Translations under genes and position numbers: made by a program | Notes under the pieces: generated by a model | The model's input: only the letters and a program-made list of their open reading frames with translations | The model's database searches: none | What the model was told of the DNA's origin: nothing | Assembly (NCBI GenBank): GCA_025457805.1 | Contig: JALOTR010000023.1 | Location: 1 to 11,702, forward strand | Reading direction: 5' to 3' | Source: Akkermansiaceae bacterium | GTDB taxonomy: Bacteria > Verrucomicrobiota > Verrucomicrobiia > Verrucomicrobiales > Akkermansiaceae | Length of the DNA: 11,702 nt | Part shown: one piece after another, positions 5,762 to 11,702 of the stretch | Position numbering within the stretch: position 1 is the first letter of the stretch | Layout: every line of letters starts with the position of its first letter

Positions 5762-7741
5762 ATGTTCAAAACCCACCTGAACTGGTGCCTGCTTCTTCTC
5801 ATCCAGCCCGCGTTTGCGGAGATCCAATTGGCACCACTCTTTCAGGAAGGGGCCGTGCTCCAGCGCGAAAAACCCGTCCCGGTCTGGGGTTGGGCCAAGC
5901 CTGCCGCGAAGGTGACCATTTCCTTCGCAGGGCAAACCCGCAGCGCCACGGCAGATGCCGCCGGGCGCTGGATGGCCACGCTGGACGCCATGCCCGCCAG
6001 CGCCGAGGGCAGGACACTCGCGGTCACTGAAGAAGGAGCGCCACCCGTCGAGGTGAAAGACATCCTCGTCGGTGAGGTTTGGCTGGGCAGCGGGCAATCG
6101 AACATGCAATGGGCCATCGCCCAGGTCCGCAAGGAGGATCAGGACGAAGCCGCTGCCGGTCCCGTGCCTCTGCTCCGCCTTTTCGACGTCCCGCGCACCC
6201 TCCAGCATGCCCGCCAGGACAAAGTGAATTCCAAGTGGACCCCCGCCACGCCGGAAACGACGCGCAATTTTTCCGCGGTCGGTTATTTTTTCGGCAAACA
6301 ACTCGCCACCAACCTGAAAATCCCCGTCGGCATCATTCACAGCTCCTGGGGCGGATCGCGAATCGAACCCTGGTGGGCCGAGGAGGGTCTGGAGGGCATC
6401 GCGGAACTCGCATCCACCCGAAGCTTCCGACTCGCCCGCAGTCCTGGATTTCCCGAATACGATCGGCCTTTCCGCACATTCGTGGATGCGGTGGGCGATT
6501 GGTCGGAAATTGCTGCCAAGGCTCTCGACTCCGGCCTGCCCGCTCCAGCCATGCCGCCAGCCCCGCCCTTGCTCAAGCTGGGCCACAACCAGGAAACCGG
6601 CACCTACCAGGCCATGATCCATCCGCTCGTGCCCTTCGCATTGCGCGGATTCATCTGGTATCAGGGCGAATCCAACAATGGCGAGGGCATGCTTTACACC
6701 ACCAAGAAGCAGGCGCTCATCGCCGGTTGGAGAAAACAATTTCAAGCTCCTGAGGCTCCTTTCCTCTTCGTGCAACTCGCCCCGTTCAATTATGGCGAAA
6801 ACCGCAACTTCGATCTCCCCGGCATTTGGTCCGCCCAGCAAGCCACCCTCCGCATTCCGCACACCGGCATGGCCGTCATCAATGACATTGGCATGGTCAA
6901 TGACATCCACCCGACCAACAAATCCGAGGTCGCCCGCCGCCTCTCCTTGTGGGCCTTCGCCGATACCTATGGCCAGAAGGACCTCGTGAAATCCGGGCCG
7001 CTGTATTCCGGCTACAAGGTCACCGGCGATGGCATCGAAATCCGCTTCGACCACAGCGGCGGCGGTCTTGCCACTCGGGATGGCGCGGCTCCGACTTGGT
7101 TTGAAATCGCCGCCAACGATGGCGAATACCACCCGGCCACCGCCACCATTTCGGCGGATCGGAAATCGCTGCTTCTCCAGAGTCCCGCCGTCGCCAAGCC
7201 GGACCGCGCCCGCTTCGCCTGGTCCCAGGTGGCCCTGCCCAACCTCATCAATCAGGAAGGCCTGCCTGCGGGTGCCTTCAATACCCATTGGCCCTCCGAT
7301 CCCACCCTCGGCACCAAGGTATCCGGCGGCAAGCCCCACAAGTCCAGCCACCCGAATACCCACAACTGGGACAGCGGCCTCACTGATGGCAACTGGGGCA
7401 ACGCCTCGCCCACCTGCTATGCCACGGCCGAGACGCCCGGCTTCCCGAAAACCGTCACCATCGATCTCGGCTCAACCCAAACCCTCCACGCCGTGATCTA
7501 CGGCACGCCGGAAATCGGCTCCACCAAAACCGTCGCCGTGTCCATCAGCGAGGACGGGGAAAATTTCACCGAAGTCGGTCGCAAGGATTTTCCCATGAAA
7601 AAGGCCGGACGCGCCGAAGCCCGCTTCGATCCCCGCAAGGCCCGCTATGTGCGCGCCAGCTTCCTCGGCAACCACCCCAAGCAGGACAACTTCAGCGAAG
7701 AATTCGGCTTTTTATCCGAACTCGAGGCCTATCAGCCCTGA
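5762..7741 (+). CDS. Secreted sialate O-acetylesterase-like (SASA) esterase with F5/8 type C domain
   Basis: This 659-residue exported carbohydrate esterase probably removes O-acetyl groups from a glycan. Residues 1-19 form a signal peptide (hydrophobic LLLLI core, cleavage after AFA), which favours the ATG at 5762 over an in-frame TTG at 5726 that would put a Pro/Asp-rich stretch in front of it. A beta-rich region (about 20-100) precedes the SGNH-type SASA domain: nucleophile Ser113 in G-S-G-Q-S-N-M, oxyanion region SSWGGSRIEPWW (194-205), WYQGESN (299-305), and catalytic D381-I-H383-P. Residues about 515-657 form an F5/8 type C (discoidin-like) domain, a common carbohydrate-binding fold. 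The family acts on sialic acid but also on acetylated xylan or pectin, so the substrate is open. It lies 77 bp ahead of rhaT on the same strand, possibly co-transcribed. A long open frame on the opposite strand is a compositional shadow. Confidence 0.92.
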   Translation: MFKTHLNWCLLLLIQPAFAEIQLAPLFQEGAVLQREKPVPVWGWAKPAAKVTISFAGQTRSATADAAGRWMATLDAMPASAEGRTLAVTEEGAPPVEVKDILVGEVWLGSGQSNMQWAIAQVRKEDQDEAAAGPVPLLRLFDVPRTLQHARQDKVNSKWTPATPETTRNFSAVGYFFGKQLATNLKIPVGIIHSSWGGSRIEPWWAEEGLEGIAELASTRSFRLARSPGFPEYDRPFRTFVDAVGDWSEIAAKALDSGLPAPAMPPAPPLLKLGHNQETGTYQAMIHPLVPFALRGFIWYQGESNNGEGMLYTTKKQALIAGWRKQFQAPEAPFLFVQLAPFNYGENRNFDLPGIWSAQQATLRIPHTGMAVINDIGMVNDIHPTNKSEVARRLSLWAFADTYGQKDLVKSGPLYSGYKVTGDGIEIRFDHSGGGLATRDGAAPTWFEIAANDGEYHPATATISADRKSLLLQSPAVAKPDRARFAWSQVALPNLINQEGLPAGAFNTHWPSDPTLGTKVSGGKPHKSSHPNTHNWDSGLTDGNWGNASPTCYATAETPGFPKTVTIDLGSTQTLHAVIYGTPEIGSTKTVAVSISEDGENFTEVGRKDFPMKKAGRAEARFDPRKARYVRASFLGNHPKQDNFSEEFGFLSELEAYQP

Positions 7742-7751
7742 CTCATCTCCA

Positions 7752-7780
7752 TCTTGCTAGTGCCGCCAAAATCTGAATTC
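7752..7780 (+). promoter_or_regulatory. Possible promoter or conserved box before rhaT
   Basis: TCTTGCTAG (7752-7760) closely matches the box upstream of the preceding esterase gene (8 of 9 bases). A -10-like GAATTC (7775-7780) follows at a 16-base distance from CTTGCT (7753-7758). It lies in the 77-bp gap after the esterase stop codon, which shows no terminator hairpin, so the two genes may be read together, separately, or both. Confidence 0.2.
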
Positions 7781-7818
7781 TCTTTCCCCAGCAAAAAACC
7801 ACAACCCCACACTCGTCC

Positions 7819-9009
7819 ATGAATCCCATCCTCGGTGTCCTTTTCCATTGGCTCGGCGGCCTTGCCTCCGGTTCCTTTTATGTCCCTTACAAGGGTGTTA
7901 AAAAGTGGTCATGGGAAACCTACTGGCTCGTCGGCGGATTCTTCTCCTGGATCATCTGCCCGTGGTTCTTCGCTACCTTGTTGACGAATGATGTGGTGGG
8001 TGTGCTTAAAAGCCAGAGTGCGAGCACGCTGGGCTGGACTTACTTCTTCGGAATGCTTTGGGGCTTCGGCGGTCTCACCTTCGGCCTGGCCATGCGCTAC
8101 CTTGGCATGTCGCTCGGCATGGGCGTAGCTCTCGGATATTGCGCGGCCTTCGGCGCCTTGCTGCCGCCCATCCTCAAGGTCTTCATGCCGGACATTCCGG
8201 TCGCAGAGTCCATCGTCCAAATCGCCTCCACCACCCCAGGCAAGATCACCCTCGTCGGTGTCGGTGTTTGCATCATCGGCATCTGGATCGCGGCACTCGC
8301 CGGTGCCACCAAGGAGAAGGAAATGTCTGCCGAGGAAAAACAGAAATCCGTCAAGGAGTTCGATTTCAAAAAAGGCCTTCTCGTCGCCACCTTCTCCGGC
8401 ATCATGAGCGCCTGCTTCAGCTTCGGCCTCACCGCTGGTGAACCCATTGGCAAGTCATCCGTCGCAGCCGGCACCGATGATCTCTGGTCCGGTCTTCCCA
8501 GCCTCATTGTGGTGATGCTCGGTGGATTCACCACCAACTTCGTGTGGTGCGTTCTGCTCAATTTTAAAAACAAAACCGGTTATCAATACCTCGCATCCCA
8601 CGCCCGTCCGGAACACGCCGGACTTACCGCCTCCGGTGGTGACCACGGCGGTGGCGGCGGCCCTGCTCCGAAGATCAACAAGGACGATCTCCGCGTCCCC
8701 ATGATCGGAAATTACCTTTTCTCCGCCCTCGCCGGCACCACCTGGTATTTCCAATTCTTCTTCTACTCCATGGGCCACGTCCGCATGGGTGGCTCGGATC
8801 CGGAAGGCTTCGGCTTCTCCTCATGGACCCTCCACATGGCATCCATCATCATATTCTCCACCATGTGGGGCTGGTTCTTCAAAGAGTGGAAAGGCTCCTC
8901 CAAGAAGGCCCACATCCTCATTGCCGCCGGTATCCTCACCCTCATCCTCTCCACCATCATCATCGGCTACGGCACCTATCTCAAAGGTGAAATCGGCGCG
9001 GGTCATTGA
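7819..9009 (+). CDS. rhaT: L-rhamnose/proton symporter family transporter
   Basis: This 396-residue inner-membrane sugar importer belongs to the RhaT branch of the drug/metabolite transporter superfamily, with about ten hydrophobic helices. Segments shared with E. coli RhaT as I know it are FYVPYKGVKKWSWETYW (20-36), AMRYLGMSLGMGVALG (91-106), FNLKKGL-like FDFKKGLL (181-188) and YFQFFFYSMGHVR (310-322). It is about 50 residues longer than E. coli RhaT. Much of the extra length is a hydrophilic Gly/His-rich loop (about 254-290, with His261, His266 and His276 and a run of five glycines) between two membrane helices. No rhamnose isomerase, kinase or aldolase is adjacent, so the sugar could be rhamnose or a related deoxysugar. 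Its upstream partner is a secreted esterase, which suggests uptake of a sugar released from an acetylated glycan. There is no clear ribosome site; the ATG is preceded by CTCGTCC. Confidence 0.92.
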   Translation: MNPILGVLFHWLGGLASGSFYVPYKGVKKWSWETYWLVGGFFSWIICPWFFATLLTNDVVGVLKSQSASTLGWTYFFGMLWGFGGLTFGLAMRYLGMSLGMGVALGYCAAFGALLPPILKVFMPDIPVAESIVQIASTTPGKITLVGVGVCIIGIWIAALAGATKEKEMSAEEKQKSVKEFDFKKGLLVATFSGIMSACFSFGLTAGEPIGKSSVAAGTDDLWSGLPSLIVVMLGGFTTNFVWCVLLNFKNKTGYQYLASHARPEHAGLTASGGDHGGGGGPAPKINKDDLRVPMIGNYLFSALAGTTWYFQFFFYSMGHVRMGGSDPEGFGFSSWTLHMASIIIFSTMWGWFFKEWKGSSKKAHILIAAGILTLILSTIIIGYGTYLKGEIGAGH

Positions 9010-9023
9010 TGCATGGATGGGTG

Positions 9024-9200
9024 GTCTGCCTGTAGTCTCGCAGCCGATGGAACGCATGTAGCGTCACTCTATAAGTGTCGCGGCCGATGAAACGCGCGAA
9101 GCTCTCTTCCTCTTCGCGTTCCCCATTCGCACCTCGCCCTCACGGGAAACCAGCGGCGGTCATCCGGCGTCGCCTAAGGGCTATGCCGGGACAGGCAGAC
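9024..9200. repeat. Repeat-rich intergenic segment between convergent genes
   Basis: The 236-bp gap between the convergent rhaT and SGNH genes contains three repeat patterns. GTCTGCCTGT (9024-9033) and its perfect inverted copy ACAGGCAGAC (9192-9200 extended by one base to 9191) bracket the segment. A 21-bp direct repeat lies at 9035-9055 and 9075-9095 (18 of 21 agree, 40-bp period, core GCCGATG-AACGC). Nested palindromes include GCGTCACT-ctata-AGTGTCGC (9061-9081, one mismatch) and AGCGGCG/CGCCGCT (9152-9158 and 9202-9208). No open frame of note is present. It may be a non-autonomous mobile repeat or an intergenic repeat family. Confidence 0.5.
9091..9120. terminator. Possible hairpin terminator between rhaT and the SGNH hydrolase gene
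   Basis: AACGCGCGAAG and CTTCGCGTT flank a ten-base pyrimidine-rich loop; nine pairs form with a two-base bulge, or seven pairs (CGCGAAG/CTTCGCG) without one. It sits between two converging genes, where a terminator is expected, but no T-tract follows on either strand, so intrinsic termination is doubtful. Confidence 0.25.
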
Positions 9201-9245
9201 ACGCCGCTACGGGCGCATGTGGTGGGCACAAATGATATTTGTTCC

Positions 9246-11456
9246 TCAGTCCGCGCCCGGCTCTGGCTGGATCACACGCAGTCGGTAAAATTTCCGCGAG
9301 GCAGCATCCAATGGCACGGTGAGCTTCACTTCTTGCATTTGGGGTGAGCCATGGATTTCTGAAATCACCGCATTTTCCATAGGAATCGGCGTCCAATCCG
9401 CGTCGCCTTCCAGATCGGATTCCTCCGGTTGATAGACCAGATCCGTGGCGATGCGGTTGCGGATGAAACGGAAGCTGACTTCTTCCTCAGTCGTTGCCAT
9501 GCGCGGAAAGTTCTCATGCGGGGCGGTCGCGAGCGGCGGGCAATCGAATGCATAGGCCAGCAGGTTGGGAACGCCATCATCGTTGGGATCCGCTCCGGGC
9601 TGTTGATCCATCTCATCCAGATTCGCAAGATCTGCATGACTGGCGAGCCAGGAGTTATATGTCGATGGATGGCCGCCATGCGTATAAGTCACCGAATTGC
9701 TCGCAACCGATTCACCCGCCTCATTGCCAGTAAAGACGCGGTAGGTATAAGTTTTGCCTGTCACGGCATCGGCATCGATCCAACCAGTCGCTTCCGCATC
9801 CAGCGTGGCCATGGTGAAGAATGCGCCTTTGCCATTGGTGCGGCGTTCGATACGCAGCGCCGTGTGGTTTTCCGAGGCATGCGTCCAAACCAATTCTGCC
9901 TGACCCTCTTCATTCGGTGTGGCCGCGAGCTCACCCGGGGCACCCGGCGGCAGCGGTGTCTGGGTGCCGAAGACACGGAACTCAGCGATGGAGAAACTTT
10001 CTGCTACGGTTTTGCGGACGCGCAGGTAGCGGTAAGATGTTAGATCCGTCGGTGTGACGCTGAGGGTGGACCTGTGGGTGAGGGGAGTGACGCCGCGTGT
10101 GGACAGGATGCTGAAACTGGCGAAGGTCACATCATTGGAAGCGAGGATCTCGAAGTTGCGGCGCTGCTCTGCCACGTCGGAATCCTGCCGCGTTACCAAT
10201 TCAAGTTTTCCGAGTTGATAGGCAGCCTGCAAATCCACCTGCCACCACTGGAGATGCATGCCGGTGGATGCCCAGATCGTCGCAGTCGAGCCATCGTTGG
10301 CCTTCGCTGCTGAAAACGTTGCGTTGAAATGATTGAATGCGGAACTGGGCCCTCCACTGGCGAGATTGGCGGTATTTCCCGGTGTGCCGAGGGTGGCGAA
10401 ATTCGACCAACCTGATGGTCCATTTGCATTTACCGCGTTGATCGCAAATCGATGGGATCGCCCCTGCGTGCCCAGTCCGATCGCCGTGTGTTGCGTCGCA
10501 CCCGGCGGAAGGATCGCAAGGACACGCCAGATTCCGTTCGCCATCTCCCGGCACCACAACTCCTGCAGGCTTCCTCCCGCCTCGGGTATGTTCCATGTGA
10601 GACTCACCGTCGATGGAGTGGATGCGGAAATTTGCAGGTCCGAGCGCTTGGCGGGCGTCAGTGCGGGAATCGGATTCACCAAAGCACTGCTGTCAGTGAT
10701 CGCGGCATACCACAAGGATCCGAGTTGATCGTATCCCGATTGACCGGGATGCACGCCATCGCCAGGTTGGAAAAACTGCTTGGCTGGCAGCGCATGGGTG
10801 AGCACCACCTGTTGATCGAAGTCCGCCAAAGATACCTTCAGATCCTTGGCCGCATGCCTCGCGACCATCTCCTTGACGCCCAAGTTGTAGGCATTGGCGT
10901 TGGCTGTATGGATCGCTTTCGGAATGCCGCCCCAGTCGGAGGTGATCGGAATCACCGTCGCGGCCACCACCCGGCGGTCCGGACGGGGCATGATCATTTC
11001 CAGGATCAGATTTTCCAAATCGCGAAGCGCCGTCGGCACGGGCTTCTGTTGGAGGATGTCATTGGTGCCCGCCTTGAGCAGAATCAGATCCGGATCCTGC
11101 GTCATCCATAGCGGCAGAGACTCCAGCATCTGGTCGGTCCGCCAGCCATTGTTGCCGTTGTGGTGCGGATCCATGCCGGGCGCGGCATTGTCATTTCGCT
11201 GCCCCACGAAATCATAGTCATGTCCGCCCGCCAGTAACAACTCTCCAAGTCGCCTGCGATATCCACCAGGCACATCGGAGCGCACCGCAAATGGATTCCA
11301 TGCACCGAAGGTGATCGAATCCCCCATCGGCATGATTCTCGGCGGCGCATCCGCCTGCACGCATGAAAAACCAGCAGTCCATGCCCCCAGTATCATCCAC
11401 TTCAGAAACCGACGCCGCAATCTATGAGAAAAATGAACACTTGAAGAAAACATCAT
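9246..11456 (-). CDS. Secreted multidomain SGNH/GDSL hydrolase (FN3, F5/8 type C, FN3)
   Basis: This 736-residue exported esterase has a signal peptide at residues 1-35 (arginine-rich n-region, hydrophobic MILGAWTAGF, cleavage after VQA). The SGNH domain (about 38-256) has the nucleophile Ser47 in M-G-D-S-I-T, block II Gly104, GTND (130-133), and D233-G-V-H236, so all four catalytic blocks are intact. Then follow a fibronectin III domain (about 272-357), an F5/8 type C domain (about 360-498, with WWQVDL and the ending FSIAEFRVFG), and a second FN3 domain (about 503-592). The final module (593-736) has D-P-N-D-D-G-V-P-N-L-L, a calcium-loop-like motif, and ends near FYRLRV, a style common in verrucomicrobial exoproteins. 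It probably deacylates extracellular polysaccharide. The start has tandem ATGs at 11456 and 11453; no ribosome site is visible. It is convergent with rhaT. The substrate cannot be told from sequence. Confidence 0.92.
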   Translation of the reverse strand: MMFSSSVHFSHRLRRRFLKWMILGAWTAGFSCVQADAPPRIMPMGDSITFGAWNPFAVRSDVPGGYRRRLGELLLAGGHDYDFVGQRNDNAAPGMDPHHNGNNGWRTDQMLESLPLWMTQDPDLILLKAGTNDILQQKPVPTALRDLENLILEMIMPRPDRRVVAATVIPITSDWGGIPKAIHTANANAYNLGVKEMVARHAAKDLKVSLADFDQQVVLTHALPAKQFFQPGDGVHPGQSGYDQLGSLWYAAITDSSALVNPIPALTPAKRSDLQISASTPSTVSLTWNIPEAGGSLQELWCREMANGIWRVLAILPPGATQHTAIGLGTQGRSHRFAINAVNANGPSGWSNFATLGTPGNTANLASGGPSSAFNHFNATFSAAKANDGSTATIWASTGMHLQWWQVDLQAAYQLGKLELVTRQDSDVAEQRRNFEILASNDVTFASFSILSTRGVTPLTHRSTLSVTPTDLTSYRYLRVRKTVAESFSIAEFRVFGTQTPLPPGAPGELAATPNEEGQAELVWTHASENHTALRIERRTNGKGAFFTMATLDAEATGWIDADAVTGKTYTYRVFTGNEAGESVASNSVTYTHGGHPSTYNSWLASHADLANLDEMDQQPGADPNDDGVPNLLAYAFDCPPLATAPHENFPRMATTEEEVSFRFIRNRIATDLVYQPEESDLEGDADWTPIPMENAVISEIHGSPQMQEVKLTVPLDAASRKFYRLRVIQPEPGAD

Positions 11457-11602
11457 CAGATATGGGGGAATGAAGTCAGATGCGACAAAGACATACCATA
11501 TTGAATCTGTTAGATAGGAGTTAGTTCCGGAAAATTCCTGCCGAAGTGTCCAGAAAATCCTGTTCCGATCCCATTACATTCCCCACTCGGAGATCCGGGC
11601 AC
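11457..11602 (-). promoter_or_regulatory. Upstream region of the SGNH hydrolase gene
   Basis: This non-coding stretch must carry the promoter of the leftward hydrolase gene, since a terminator lies just beyond it. It is AT-richer than the genes. It contains the palindrome TTCCGGAA (11525-11532) and two similar words, CCGGAAAATTCCTG (11527-11540) and CCAGAAAATCCTG (11550-11562), about one or two helical turns apart, which could be a regulator site. No convincing -35/-10 pair was found. Confidence 0.3.
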
Positions 11603-11654
11603 AAAAAAGCGCGCATTGGAATATCCCCCCGGACTTCTCAACGCGCGCTTTTTT
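11603..11654 (-). terminator. Rho-independent terminator, bidirectional in form
   Basis: GCGCGC (11609-11614) pairs with GCGCGC (11643-11648). The stem can extend by a TTG/CAA segment (11616-11618 with 11639-11641) beyond one mismatch, leaving a loop of about 20 bases. Six A on the left and eight T on the right of the stem give a U-tract on either strand, six U in the minus-strand reading. In that direction it directly follows, and partly overlaps, the stop codon of the partial gene at the window edge. Confidence 0.85.
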
Positions 11655-11702
11655 TTGCCTCCCACTCTGCCATCTGCTGCTGAACCGAGACGGACAGCCG
11701 GC
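11638..11702 (-). CDS. Possible C-terminus of a gene running off the right edge
   Basis: The last 20 codons of an open minus-strand frame end in TGA at 11638-11640; the peptide finishes QQQMAEWEAKKSAR. It is hydrophilic and helix-prone, and third codon positions are mostly G or C, like real genes here. The stop lies inside the left arm of a strong terminator whose U-tract suits this direction, which is what one expects at a gene end. It is too short to identify a family, and the reading frame could close just outside the window. Confidence 0.42.
   Translation of the reverse strand, partial: RLSVSVQQQMAEWEAKKSAR

Noticed and set aside
5600..7363. A 587-codon open frame on the minus strand antisense to the esterase gene
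   Set aside because: It is Gly/Arg-rich with no domain or motif, lies wholly opposite a gene with clear catalytic motifs, and arises from the high GC content at third codon positions.
9152..9208. Integron attC-like folding of the nested palindromes
   Set aside because: The conserved attC core sites (RYYYAAC and GTTRRRY) are not seen, and there is no integrase or cassette array.

Overview
The window looks like chromosomal DNA of a Verrucomicrobiota bacterium, probably in or near the order Verrucomicrobiales. The call rests on style: modular secreted enzymes with F5/8 type C and fibronectin III domains, and a C-terminal module with a calcium-loop-like 'DPNDDGVPNLLAYA' stretch ending in 'FYRLRV', which is typical of that phylum's exoproteins. 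The DNA is moderately GC-rich. The starts lack clear Shine-Dalgarno sequences and the gaps between genes carry dispersed-looking repeats. No 16S gene is present, so the taxonomy is inferred.

Left half (181-5590, all on the minus strand, transcribed right to left): an assimilatory sulfate-reduction operon in the order cysJ-cysI-cysH-cysK. CysH reduces PAPS to sulfite, the CysJ/CysI complex reduces sulfite to sulfide with NADPH, and CysK joins sulfide to O-acetylserine to make cysteine. Activation of sulfate (CysD/CysN/CysC), siroheme synthesis and CysE are not here. Two of the three internal gaps and the 3' flank hold three different kinds of small repeat: a 14-bp tandem (cysJ/cysI), a long inverted repeat (cysH/cysK) and a cluster of three REP-like palindromes (after cysK).

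Right half: a 171-bp divergent intergenic region separates cysJ from a rightward pair, a secreted sialate O-acetylesterase-like (SASA) esterase with a C-terminal F5/8 type C domain, followed by a RhaT-family sugar/proton symporter. Converging on them from the right is a large secreted SGNH/GDSL hydrolase with the order SGNH, FN3, F5/8 type C, FN3, C-terminal module. A plausible but unproven reading is a small glycan-scavenging locus: two extracellular esterases with carbohydrate-binding-type domains remove ester groups from a polysaccharide, and a rhamnose-type sugar is imported by the symporter. No glycoside hydrolase, lyase or rhamnose catabolic gene is in the window.

Right edge: a Rho-independent terminator (about 11603-11654) overlaps the stop codon of what seems to be the last 20 codons of another minus-strand gene running off the window.

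No rRNA, tRNA, CRISPR array, transposase, phage gene or recognisable novel defence system was found. Genuine points of interest are the repeat families, the lack of Shine-Dalgarno motifs, the modular esterases flanking a transporter, and the unusual loop insertion in the symporter.
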